Source: an uncultured Bacteroidales bacterium
GTDB taxonomy: Bacteria > Bacteroidota > Bacteroidia > Bacteroidales > F082
Direction of reading: 5' to 3'
DNA: 16,153 nt
NCBI GenBank assembly: GCA_937926515.1
Contig: CALAZZ010000070.1
Location: forward strand, 1 to 16,153
The stretch's first letter is position 1; every line of letters begins with the position of its first letter. This document shows, one piece after another, positions 1-6,487 of the stretch. The translations under genes were made by a program, and so were the position numbers. The notes beneath the pieces are model-generated. The model was not told the DNA's origin. It was given only the letters and a program-made list of their open reading frames with translations, and did no database searches.

Positions 1-31
1 CCTAATTATACTACATTTTTAGAATTATTAG

Positions 32-247
32 ATGCTAGAAATATATCCGCAACTCAACCTCTTCACCACAAAAGCCTGCGCCCACTGCCACATAGTACCA
101 GGTCCCGGACTAAACCCTTTGCTGTGGGACGGCTTCCTTGACAAAGACACCGGCCAGCTCGTATGCTGGCGCTGCAGGGAAGCCCACTACAAGAAGAAAC
201 AGCGTACACACAGCCTCACCTACAGCGAGTTCCCTGTTTACCTCTAA
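32..247 (+). CDS. Small zinc-ribbon-like protein, function unknown
   Basis: This is a 71-residue protein with two CxxC pairs, C16-A-H-C19 and C45-W-R-C48, spaced as in a small treble-clef or zinc-ribbon fold, followed by a basic stretch (HYKKKQRTH). Such mini zinc fingers are common in phage genomes and usually bind DNA, RNA or a partner protein, but I do not recognise this family. The start is the first ATG in frame; only 31 bases lie upstream in the window, so a promoter cannot be judged. The stop codon (245-247) is the first TAA of a heptad repeat array, TCTAAAT, that begins at 243, so the end of the gene is built from repeat DNA. Its role in this phage is unknown. Confidence 0.6.
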   Translation: MLEIYPQLNLFTTKACAHCHIVPGPGLNPLLWDGFLDKDTGQLVCWRCREAHYKKKQRTHSLTYSEFPVYL

Positions 248-284
248 ATTCTAAATTCTAAATTCTAAATTCTAAATTCTAAAA
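243..284 (+). repeat. Heptad tandem repeat (TCTAAAT)n
   Basis: Six consecutive 7-bp units begin at 243, the last imperfect. Because 7 is not a multiple of 3, the TAA in each unit falls in successive reading frames, so three units stop translation in all three forward frames. The first unit supplies the stop codon of the upstream zinc-ribbon gene. The same type of tract (CTAACTT or CTAAATT) recurs at many gene junctions up to about 11.03 kb. Confidence 0.9.
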
Positions 285-290
285 TACAAA

Positions 291-463
291 CCTATCAAAC
301 CTATCTAACCTATCTAACCTATAATCAATAATATAAGTATAAAAAAAGATAGGTCATGATAGGTCGTAATAGGTCTGATAGGTTGTGATAGGTGCTTAAT
401 TTTCCAAAAAACACACTTAAAATACACAACCACAAATAAATAGGTTTGATAGGTCGCATAGGT
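291..463. repeat. Iteron-like array of 12 ATAGGT/ACCTAT motifs
   Basis: CCTATC or CCTATA occurs at 291, 300, 309 and 318 with an exact 9-bp period. Five copies on the opposite orientation, (G/A)ATAGGT, start at 348, 358, 368, 377 and 387 (period 10,10,9,10). Three more ATAGGT start at 440, 449 and 458 (period 9). The left group is inverted with respect to the other two, so the transcript could fold into a long imperfect hairpin, and bound proteins would sit on nearly one face of the helix. There is no gene in 248-673; this array, the heptads and the elements at 488-569 fill it. An operator or replication iteron is possible but unproven. Confidence 0.75.
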
Positions 464-487
464 ACCAAACCATATCCCCAAACACAA

Positions 488-622
488 GTCCCTGAGCGCT
501 TGTGGTGAGCCTGCCGAACCATGTCAAAGGGCTAACTTCTAACTTTGGTCCCTGAGCTTGCCGAAGGGCTAACTTCTAACTTCTAAATTCTAACTTCTAA
601 ATTCTAACTTCTAAATTCTAAC
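488..622 (+). repeat. Two oriented GTCCCTGAG elements plus heptad tract
   Basis: A long variant (488-532) runs from GTCCCTGAGCG through TGGTGAGCCTGCCGAA to CAAAGGGC. A short variant (547-569) reads GGTCCCTGAGC, TTGCCG, AAGGGC. Each is followed by CTAACTTCTAAC-type heptads, continuing to about 622. Both have the same orientation as the genes. The core is a weak inverted repeat (CCCT...AGGG with GC/GC inside). I recognise this class as a dispersed intergenic repeat seen in Bacteroidota; no mechanism is known to me. Confidence 0.85.
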
Positions 623-644
623 CTCACCTGTAAAATAAATTCAT

Positions 645-652
645 TACATTTG
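645..652 (+). promoter_or_regulatory. Putative Bacteroidota -7 box TACATTTG
   Basis: TACATTTG matches the Bacteroidota sigma-A -7 consensus TAnnTTTG and lies 22 bases before the ATG at 674. No convincing TTG -33 element is present at the expected spacing, so this is only a moderate candidate. It would give a leader of about 15 bases. Confidence 0.45.
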
Positions 653-673
653 TAATCATCTTTACTTACTCGT

Positions 674-1168
674 ATGACCACAGTTGAGCTATCATTTAAA
701 GAAAAGGTGCTTGAAGATTATCTGCGATGGATAATGAAATCACCAAAAGGCGAGATTAACATTAAAACAAAGTTTGCATTAGGTAAGTTTATCATAAGCC
801 AAGTGAAGCCGGCCAGTGTGCCACGAAAAAGTTTCAGCTATGGCGATGTGGCCACCATCAGGATACCCCTGGCAAACTTAAAAAAAGAACAACAGTTTCT
901 TTACTTCAATGAGTTTTCAACTGAGCAGATAAACAAAGCCCTGGCGTTTTACTTCGATCTTGATTTTCGTCAATTTTGTGTATCAGGACGCGAAAAAGGA
1001 ATCAAAACCCACATCATTATTAAATCCTTCATGCGTATGCACAACATCACCAACACCGATGATCTGTTCGAGCGCCTTAAAAAACGAGACTACCGGAGGC
1101 GCGAATTACTCGATAATTACCTCGCATCAGGGGTCAAATTAATAGAATCAGAACTTTATATAGTATAA
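674..1168 (+). CDS. Hypothetical protein, 164 residues
   Basis: I do not recognise this protein. It has a mixed alpha/beta composition with a basic N-terminal half (residues 1-60) and a C-terminal helical, strongly charged section (DDLFERLKKRDYRRRELLDNY near residues 132-152) that could contact nucleic acid or other proteins. There is no signal peptide or membrane segment. The start is the first ATG in frame and lies 22 bases after a TACATTTG promoter-like box, which supports it. It precedes the virion genes, so a structural or regulatory role is possible, but nothing in the sequence decides between them. Confidence 0.6.
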   Translation: MTTVELSFKEKVLEDYLRWIMKSPKGEINIKTKFALGKFIISQVKPASVPRKSFSYGDVATIRIPLANLKKEQQFLYFNEFSTEQINKALAFYFDLDFRQFCVSGREKGIKTHIIIKSFMRMHNITNTDDLFERLKKRDYRRRELLDNYLASGVKLIESELYIV

Positions 1169-1246
1169 AACATTATAAATGAGGTATATAAAAATATTTC
1201 GCAAAAATCACCAAAAAAAAGGACACAACTTTTGATTATTAACCTT

Positions 1247-1320
1247 AATCCCTAAGATTATCGAAGGGCAGTCTCTGATATTATCGAAGGGAGGTCCCTG
1301 AGCGTAGTCGAAGGGCTAAC
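1247..1320 (+). repeat. Three tandem GTCCCTGAG-type elements
   Basis: Two degenerate copies (1247-1269 and 1270-1291, both with ATTATCGAAGGG) and one good copy (from 1292, GGTCCCTGAGCG, TAGTCGAAGGGC) lie head to tail and end with CTAACTTCTAA just before the ATG at 1332. The degenerate copies share a CTCTGA/CCTAAG start and look like older duplications of the same element. Confidence 0.8.
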
Positions 1321-1331
1321 TTCTAAACCAA

Positions 1332-1814
1332 ATGATAACTTTAAGCAAAAACAAACAAGTGTTGCCCGGTCTGGTAAAACTATATGCCATACCTGTATTT
1401 AATGTGCAAAACATTATTGGCAACCGTGTGTATGTGATCAATCCAGATTACATCTACCAATTTTTGGTAGCCAATGATAGCCTGAAAGCTACTACCAAGC
1501 CAGTCAAATCCGATCGTGGAAAACATTATAACATTTCCATCCAGGCATCCATGCCCGGTAGGTCCGATTATAATGATAGTGTCTTAGATTACATCCGTAA
1601 CCATAAAGTAGCATTAGTATATCAGGAATCTGATGGATCATTTAAAAGGGCAGGAACCAAACACACCGGCTTCGATTTCACTTATACCTATGATACTGGT
1701 GGTAATGATAACTTTTTTCAGGGATACCGACTACAATTCAATGCCGAATTAAAAGACCGCCCCCTTCGCTCACGCAACCACCTCATGCACGACGAAGAAG
1801 AAATAACCCTATAA
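1332..1814 (+). CDS. Putative virion protein, 160 residues
   Basis: This protein is rich in predicted beta strands with many Tyr, Asn and Gly residues, and it directly precedes the prohead protease gene. It has no membrane segments or enzyme motifs. Its C-terminal half (VALVYQESDGSF near residue 97, then a TYTYDTGG and a YRLQF strand) loosely resembles the layout of the 180-residue protein after the capsid gene: a strand, an acidic turn, a Gly-rich loop and a closing strand. That suggests a small structural protein such as a head-tail joining or tail protein, but this is inference from position and composition. The ATG lies 12 bases after the end of an intergenic element and is the first in frame. 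Confidence 0.5.
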   Translation: MITLSKNKQVLPGLVKLYAIPVFNVQNIIGNRVYVINPDYIYQFLVANDSLKATTKPVKSDRGKHYNISIQASMPGRSDYNDSVLDYIRNHKVALVYQESDGSFKRAGTKHTGFDFTYTYDTGGNDNFFQGYRLQFNAELKDRPLRSRNHLMHDEEEITL

Positions 1815-1865
1815 ACAAACTTCTAAATTCTAAAATCTAACTTCTACCTTCTAACTTCTAACTTA

Positions 1866-1907
1866 GGTCCCTGAGCTTGCCGAAGGGCTAACTTCTAACT
1901 TCTAACT
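1866..1907 (+). repeat. GTCCCTGAG element plus heptads
   Basis: A short-variant element (1866-1888, GGTCCCTGAGC, TTGCCG, AAGGGC) is flanked by CTAACTT-type heptads on both sides (from about 1823). It is followed by a run of nine C residues at 1908-1916, the longest homopolymer near a virion gene here and a likely site of length variation. Confidence 0.85.
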
Positions 1908-1948
1908 CCCCCCCCCTGTCCTTTCCCCATCCACCACACCGTATTAAA

Positions 1949-1968
1949 ATTGCTGAAAATTCAGCAAT
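1949..1968 (+). promoter_or_regulatory. Perfect inverted repeat abutting the protease start codon
   Basis: ATTGCTGAA, AA, TTCAGCAAT forms a stem of 8-9 bp that ends on the base just before the ATG at 1969. In RNA this hairpin would occupy the ribosome-binding region and could restrain translation of the protease; in DNA it is a 20-bp near-palindrome that could be an operator. No promoter box is seen beside it. Confidence 0.5.
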
Positions 1969-3138
1969 ATGCCCAAGGTTATTGTTATCGACAGCTTTAT
2001 TGGACCATACGGATACTCAAAACAATTTATCCGAAACATGCTCAATGAAGCAGCCGATGAAGCCATTGAGCTTCAAATATCGTCTTTAGGTGGATCTGTT
2101 GACCACGCACTGGCTATTCACGATATGCTTGCCGAGCGCGGCAATATTTCATCCAAGTTAACAGGGTTCATTGCAAGTGCCGCCACATTCATAGCGCTCC
2201 CCACAACCACACGTATCAGCGAAAACAGCTTTTACCTTATACATAAGGTATTATCCTGGGTTGATGAATGGGGCATGATGAATGAAGATGATATTGATGC
2301 TGTAATTGAAAAACTCTCCAAAGAGAAGAAAGAAAACGAAAAAATGACTTTGGTGATGGCACAGCGATATGCTGAACGCGCAAAAGCAAAAGGCAAATCA
2401 CTGCATGATGTGCTCGAACTGATGAAACAAGACACATGGCTTACCGCATCCGAAGCGCTCGAATGGGGCTTTGTTGACGAGGTATATACACCTGCAACAC
2501 AGGAAAACTTTATCGAAGATATGCGTATGGTAGCCATGGTCAACGCCTCCAACCTACCACCATTACCTACAAGTAGGTCAATTCTTAACTTTTCACCTAA
2601 ACACAAACCCATTGAAAATAATAAAATCACCTTTACAATGAAAACACTCAACCTACCGCATATTGCGGCATTACTGAATGTTGACGAAATCGTAACTGAC
2701 GAGGACCAGGGGTCATACATCCCCGAAGCATCACTTATAGCAATTGAGGACCGGATCACCCAACTCACCTTGCAAGCTGATGAAGCCGAAACCTTACGTA
2801 CACAAAACTCCGAATTAAGCCAAAAGCTTTCTGAATCCGAAACAAGGCAAACCGAACTGCAAGAAGAAAATCAAAACCTCAGCTCCGGTATTGCGACACT
2901 CACAGGTACCAACGATGCGCTCACACAGCAAGTAACTGAACTCACAGAGCAAGCTGAAACCGATCGCCAGTCAATTGAAGACCTCACTGCAAAAAATAAA
3001 GAAATGATCGAAAGGCTTACCAAATCACCTGCCAGGCGTGCAATTACATTCGCATCTGACACCGACCCAGATAAAGACACCAATGATGTCGATTGGGACA
3101 CCATAAACGCATTACCACACAACCAAAACGTAAACTAA
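1969..3138 (+). CDS. ClpP-like prohead maturation protease fused to a scaffold-like coiled coil
   Basis: Residues 1-175 are a ClpP/S49-type serine protease used by phages to cleave scaffold and capsid during prohead maturation. Visible hallmarks are the oxyanion segment SSLGGSVD (38-45), catalytic Ser70 in GFIASAAT, catalytic His92 in LIHK, probable Asp155 in QDTW, and the family signature TASEALEWGFVDEV (159-172). Residues about 250-350 are a long heptad-like coiled coil rich in Glu, Gln, Leu and Thr, and the C-terminus is acidic, as expected for a scaffolding domain. An in-frame ATG at 2638 (Met224) could start a separate scaffold protein, as Nu3 lies within lambda C. The gene sits directly before the capsid gene. 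The start is immediately downstream of a hairpin. Confidence 0.88.
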   Translation: MPKVIVIDSFIGPYGYSKQFIRNMLNEAADEAIELQISSLGGSVDHALAIHDMLAERGNISSKLTGFIASAATFIALPTTTRISENSFYLIHKVLSWVDEWGMMNEDDIDAVIEKLSKEKKENEKMTLVMAQRYAERAKAKGKSLHDVLELMKQDTWLTASEALEWGFVDEVYTPATQENFIEDMRMVAMVNASNLPPLPTSRSILNFSPKHKPIENNKITFTMKTLNLPHIAALLNVDEIVTDEDQGSYIPEASLIAIEDRITQLTLQADEAETLRTQNSELSQKLSESETRQTELQEENQNLSSGIATLTGTNDALTQQVTELTEQAETDRQSIEDLTAKNKEMIERLTKSPARRAITFASDTDPDKDTNDVDWDTINALPHNQNVN

Positions 3139-3181
3139 ACTAAAAACTAATTAATCACATCCTTTTGCTTATCAAAGGGTA

Positions 3182-3248
3182 GGTCCCTGAGCGAAGCCGA
3201 AGGGCTAACTTCTAAAATCTAAATTCAAACTTCAAACTTCAAACTTCC
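3182..3248 (+). repeat. GTCCCTGAG element plus degenerate heptads
   Basis: One element (3182-3205, GGTCCCTGAGCG, AAGCCGAAGGGC) is followed by CTAACTTCTAAAATC and then CAAACTT heptads that run right up to the capsid start codon at 3250. Confidence 0.85.
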
Positions 3249-3249
3249 C

Positions 3250-4233
3250 ATGGATATCAGCGACATCATCACCGAATTTGGCGCATACTACGAACAGGCG
3301 GGGCAAAACAAAAACCGAATCCTGTCAATGCTCTCACAGGGCATCGTTACACCGAAGTATTGCACCAGCGTCAAAACAGACGACACTGTTTTCAAACTCT
3401 CTCAGCTTGTAATGGGTAATATTGTGCAGGCATTCCAAAAAACCTGGACACCTAAAACACCGGCTGCTTTCAAACCAAACGAACTTCGCCTCTATAAATT
3501 CAAAATTGACGAAGAAATCGACCCGGACGACATCGAAGCCACATGGCTGGGTTTCCTGGCGTCAGCCAGTGTAAGCCGTGCCGAATGGCCCATAGTTAAA
3601 TTCCTTATCGAACACCCCGACCAGGGATATATTGCGGCCATCAACCGCGACATGGAACTTAAGGAATATGGACACGGCGAGGCAACCGAAGTTACACCTG
3701 GCATTCCCGGTGTAACAGGACAAACCATGAACGGCCTTATAAAACTGCTTACTAGTGGTGTCGAAGCCGAAACCATCAACAGTGTCGATATTGGAGCGCT
3801 TGACAAGGATACCATATTCGACCAGGTAGAATTGTTTATTGACGGCATCTCCGAAATCTACCAAAACGTGGCCATGAACGTGCACCTGTCACCTAAATGG
3901 GCCAAGTATTACCACCGCGATAAGCGTGCCCAGGGGTTCTATTCATTTGCTGGCGAACAGGAAATCAAGGCTGGTATTACCGGAAAGATTGACTTCACGC
4001 CACAAATGGTTGTGCCACTGCCATCACTCAGCGGTAGTGATGTAATTTTTGCCACACCAAAGGCAAACCTCATCCACCTTACCAAAAAAGGCGAAAACAA
4101 AACCAAAATCAAGATTGAGGAAAGCAAGCGAAGCGTGTTCTTCATGGCCGACTGGTACGAAGGTCTTGGTTTTGGTATTGATGCCGCCGTTTGGACCAAC
4201 ATCACACCCAACGAAGATTCAGGATCAGTTTAA
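3250..4233 (+). CDS. Probable major capsid protein (HK97-like)
   Basis: This 327-residue soluble protein directly follows the protease-scaffold gene, the standard position of the major capsid protein. Its size fits an HK97-fold subunit of a small tailed phage. The C-terminal third is beta-rich and holds segments typical of these proteins: VHLSPKWAKYY near residue 215, GKIDFTPQMVVPLPSLSG near 245-263, and a SVFFMADWYEGLGFGID segment near 298-314. There is no signal peptide. No obvious N-terminal delta domain is seen, consistent with the scaffold being carried by the protease gene. The start ATG lies within CCATGG after a repeat tract. I rely on position and overall pattern; fold identity needs a structure prediction. 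Confidence 0.75.
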   Translation: MDISDIITEFGAYYEQAGQNKNRILSMLSQGIVTPKYCTSVKTDDTVFKLSQLVMGNIVQAFQKTWTPKTPAAFKPNELRLYKFKIDEEIDPDDIEATWLGFLASASVSRAEWPIVKFLIEHPDQGYIAAINRDMELKEYGHGEATEVTPGIPGVTGQTMNGLIKLLTSGVEAETINSVDIGALDKDTIFDQVELFIDGISEIYQNVAMNVHLSPKWAKYYHRDKRAQGFYSFAGEQEIKAGITGKIDFTPQMVVPLPSLSGSDVIFATPKANLIHLTKKGENKTKIKIEESKRSVFFMADWYEGLGFGIDAAVWTNITPNEDSGSV

Positions 4234-4266
4234 CAATTAACTCACTATCGAAGCTGCAATCAGATA

Positions 4267-4295
4267 GGTCATCGAGTGCAGTCGAGATGCTAACT
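4267..4295 (+). repeat. GTCATCGAG-type element
   Basis: This is the second subtype of the intergenic element: GGTCATCGAG, TGCAGTCGAGATGC at 4267-4290, followed by a CTAACTT unit. It ends 13 bases before the next ATG and has the same orientation as the others. Confidence 0.85.
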
Positions 4296-4303
4296 TTAGA
4301 AAA

Positions 4304-4846
4304 ATGTTCACAGACATACAAAAAAATTTAATAAACGGCGAAAATATGGGCGGCATAGCCCAAATCGTCTATTTCGGACCGTGGGAAGATGTTGAAACCT
4401 GGCCCACTAAACCCAGCGAACCTTCCACGCTCGAAGAAAACGGTAAGCTCACCGGCGACATCACTATGAAGGAGGGTAAACAGCTTTATAGCCTTTACAT
4501 CACCGATGATACTGGCGAGTTCCAGATCGAACCGGTAGGCGAAAAAGACGGCAAAAGCTTTGTGCTTCACCTGCGCCTGTTCCATCCCGGACTTAACCCC
4601 AATGTACTCGGCTTGCTCAACTTCATGAAAAACGACAATATGGTATTCATAGTCCCCGACAATAACGGAGCCAAGTTCCTTATGGGCGATGCTATTCGTC
4701 CGGCCACTTTCGAGGGGCCACATACCGGACAAGGTACCGGGGGCGAAACTGCCGGACGTCGTGGTGTTGGTATGGAGTTTACCTACAAAACCTCAAACGT
4801 GTATCAGTATGTAGGCAATGTGCCGCTTACTGTCGCAAGCCAATAA
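4304..4846 (+). CDS. Putative tail-tube or decoration protein, 180 residues
   Basis: A beta-rich protein that follows the capsid gene. It has a Gly-rich start (GGIAQIVYFGPWEDVETWP), central strands (QLYSLYITDDTGEFQIEPVG), a motif LRLFHPGLNPNVLGLLNF (about residues 90-107), a VFIVPDNNG turn and a Gly/Thr-rich loop (GTGGETAGRRGVGMEF, about 145-160) before the final strand. It resembles, from memory, a family of small structural proteins found after the capsid gene in Bacteroidota phages, probably forming the tail tube or a head decoration. No tail assembly chaperone or tape measure gene follows, so the tail assignment is weak. The ATG at 4346 (Met15) is a possible alternative start, since the conserved-looking region begins there. 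Confidence 0.55.
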   Translation: MFTDIQKNLINGENMGGIAQIVYFGPWEDVETWPTKPSEPSTLEENGKLTGDITMKEGKQLYSLYITDDTGEFQIEPVGEKDGKSFVLHLRLFHPGLNPNVLGLLNFMKNDNMVFIVPDNNGAKFLMGDAIRPATFEGPHTGQGTGGETAGRRGVGMEFTYKTSNVYQYVGNVPLTVASQ

Positions 4847-4872
4847 AGCAATTGTTAATCTTTGCATAAACA

Positions 4873-4908
4873 TAACCCCACCCTCCAACAAAAGGAGGGC
4901 GGGGGTTA
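4873..4908 (+). terminator. GC-rich hairpin after the head genes, terminator-like
   Basis: TAACCCC, A, CCCTCC, loop AACAAAA, GGAGGG, C, GGGGGTTA pairs over about 13 bp. It lacks a T-run, so intrinsic termination would be inefficient; it may instead be a processing site or a REP-like repeat. It separates the head genes from the next gene at 4921. Confidence 0.5.
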
Positions 4909-4920
4909 ACCATCAAAACC

Positions 4921-5238
4921 ATGTGGAAAGATTTTTTTAAATTCATAAAACTGGCGCCTGGTAAAGTAGATACCGCCATGTTTGGACTTATTGACTTTTC
5001 AAGGGACGATATCCCTGTTGAAAAAATCCAAAAACTCTTCGAAAATGATTTCCCATACCTCGAACTAACCCCTTTGGGTAAACAAAAACTTTATGGAGTT
5101 GTCAAGGATAAGATTGATATAACCCCGATCCCGCCGGCAAAAACAAACAAGCAAAAATATTTAGGTCAAGCGCCAGCCTCAACCACATCAAAATCCAGGA
5201 ATAGAAAGCCTCAACGAAAAAAAAATATCAAACAATAG
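4921..5238 (+). CDS. Hypothetical protein with basic C-terminal tail
   Basis: A 105-residue protein I do not recognise. Residues 1-75 form a compact mixed domain (MWKDFFKFIKLAPGKVDTAM, then LIDFSRDD and FPYLELTPLGKQKLYGVV). Residues 80-105 are a disordered, strongly basic tail rich in Lys, Arg, Ser and Pro. The tail could bind nucleic acid or a virion partner. It starts 12 bases after the hairpin at 4873-4908. Position after a putative tail protein would fit a tail chaperone or connector, but no frameshift site or other support is seen. Confidence 0.5.
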   Translation: MWKDFFKFIKLAPGKVDTAMFGLIDFSRDDIPVEKIQKLFENDFPYLELTPLGKQKLYGVVKDKIDITPIPPAKTNKQKYLGQAPASTTSKSRNRKPQRKKNIKQ

Positions 5239-5300
5239 GTATCAGGATGCGAACAATATTCCTGGGCTAAATTAAAAATCATTAAAAACCTTGTAATTTA

Positions 5301-5335
5301 TTTGCTTAATTGATAATTAATTTTCCTTACCTTTG
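5301..5335 (+). promoter_or_regulatory. Putative Bacteroidota promoter before the glycosyltransferase block
   Basis: TACCTTTG (5328-5335) fits the -7 consensus TAnnTTTG, and TTTG at 5301-5304 could serve as the -33 element with a 23-bp spacer, slightly longer than the usual 19-21. Transcription would start near 5342, only a few bases before the TTG codon at 5348, which makes the ATG at 5372 a more likely translation start if this promoter is used. It would give the glycosyltransferase genes their own transcription. Confidence 0.5.
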
Positions 5336-5347
5336 TAAGGTTATTAA

Positions 5348-6487
5348 TTGACAGCTATAATAATTAAGCAAATGCTCTATTTTTTCACCCCCTACTCACT
5401 TCAGAGAAAACTGCTCGATGCTTACGATCATTACCTAAACTTAGTTAATGATGATGATTGGGTATGTTTTACCGATGGCGACACCGCCTTCCTGTGCTCC
5501 GACTTTGGGCATAAGATTGATCAGTACATTACAAAGTATCCTGACACCGGATTATTTACATCCTACGCCAGCCGGTGCTTCTATCCTTACCAGGTGCCAG
5601 GGGCAGTCAACCAGCAAAACGATTCTATCCGGTACCACAAGCAAATTGCCAACACACACAACCAGGTGCAACACCTCAATGTGAACGAAATAAACCTGCG
5701 TATTGCAGGGCACCTTATGGCAATTAAAAAATCTACATGGCTCAAAATTCGCGACCAGGTGTACGAAAAAGCCAAATACGAAACCATCGAGGGGGTTGAC
5801 ACAGCCATATCCAATGCCATTCTCAGTAATGGTATGAAAATTCGGCTCATGAAAAGCATCTACATCTTTCATTATTTTCGCCTGATCGAAGGAGTGCCAA
5901 ACAAAAAACACCTCGGATATGGCCATGTCATTAACATAATAACGCCCTGTGCCCGGCCCGAAAACCTCAAAGCCCTGGCGCAAAGCATCAACATGCCTAA
6001 AGCTGCCTACAAGTGGTGGGTGGTGTTCGATCTGGATCCATCACAAGTCAAATCATCCGACATACCTCAGTATGCCACCCCGCTATATCACCGCAACCCT
6101 AAATCAGTAGTGGGCCATGCACAACGCAACCATGCCCTCGATCAAATAAAATCAGGATATGTGTTCTTCCTCGATGATGATACCATCATCCACCCCGACC
6201 TTTACATAACAGTCAATCACTTACCACATGACTTTATCCACTTCGACCAGGCACACGCTGACGGCACCAAAAGAATTGGCGGCAAGGTTGAGGTTAACCA
6301 CATCGACACCGGCAGCGCCATGGCCACTCGCGAATTGATAGGCAACACCCGCTTCCGCACCGATCTGTATAATGCCGATGGATATTTTTGGAAAGCCATA
6401 TCACAAAAAGCCAAATCCCCGCACTATATCCCAAAATTATTGTCATACTACAACTACCTCACCCAAGAACCAGCCGAAGCAGTATGA
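5348..6487 (+). CDS. Two-domain GT-A glycosyltransferase
   Basis: This 379-residue protein looks like two GT-A nucleotide-sugar transferase domains in tandem. Domain 1 (about 10-185) has LYFFTPYS, the acidic D43-G-D45 in a WVCFTDGDTAF strand that would hold the metal and sugar nucleotide, and an EGVDTAISNAI acceptor-side segment. Domain 2 (about 190-375) starts INIITPCARPENL, has FFLDDDTIIHPD with D276-D278, and RIGGKVEVNH. No membrane segments are seen, so it acts in the cytoplasm, and its acceptor is unknown. The longest frame starts with TTG at 5348; an ATG at 5372 (Met9) fits the domain boundary and the promoter better. The gene's TGA overlaps the next ATG (ATGA at 6484-6487), so the two are translationally coupled. 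Confidence 0.75.
   Translation: MTAIIIKQMLYFFTPYSLQRKLLDAYDHYLNLVNDDDWVCFTDGDTAFLCSDFGHKIDQYITKYPDTGLFTSYASRCFYPYQVPGAVNQQNDSIRYHKQIANTHNQVQHLNVNEINLRIAGHLMAIKKSTWLKIRDQVYEKAKYETIEGVDTAISNAILSNGMKIRLMKSIYIFHYFRLIEGVPNKKHLGYGHVINIITPCARPENLKALAQSINMPKAAYKWWVVFDLDPSQVKSSDIPQYATPLYHRNPKSVVGHAQRNHALDQIKSGYVFFLDDDTIIHPDLYITVNHLPHDFIHFDQAHADGTKRIGGKVEVNHIDTGSAMATRELIGNTRFRTDLYNADGYFWKAISQKAKSPHYIPKLLSYYNYLTQEPAEAV

Noticed and set aside
291..463. CRISPR array
   Set aside because: The repeated word is only 6-7 bp with 2-4 bp between copies; there is no spacer-sized unique sequence and no cas gene.
325..522. Minus-strand open frame through the ATAGGT array
   Set aside because: Its sequence is the complement of the repeats and an element; no coding signal.
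2232..2768. Long open frame on the minus strand across the protease gene
   Set aside because: It lies wholly opposite a well-supported protease-scaffold gene, is Ser-rich as expected for an antisense shadow, and has no promoter or neighbours on that strand.
4873..4908. Strong intrinsic terminator
   Set aside because: The hairpin is strong but has no T-run, so I kept it only as terminator-like.
6388..6483. Upstream extension of the GT2-like gene to the first ATG in frame
   Set aside because: It overlaps the preceding glycosyltransferase by 100 bases, whereas the ATG at 6484 gives the usual 4-base ATGA overlap and matches the domain start.
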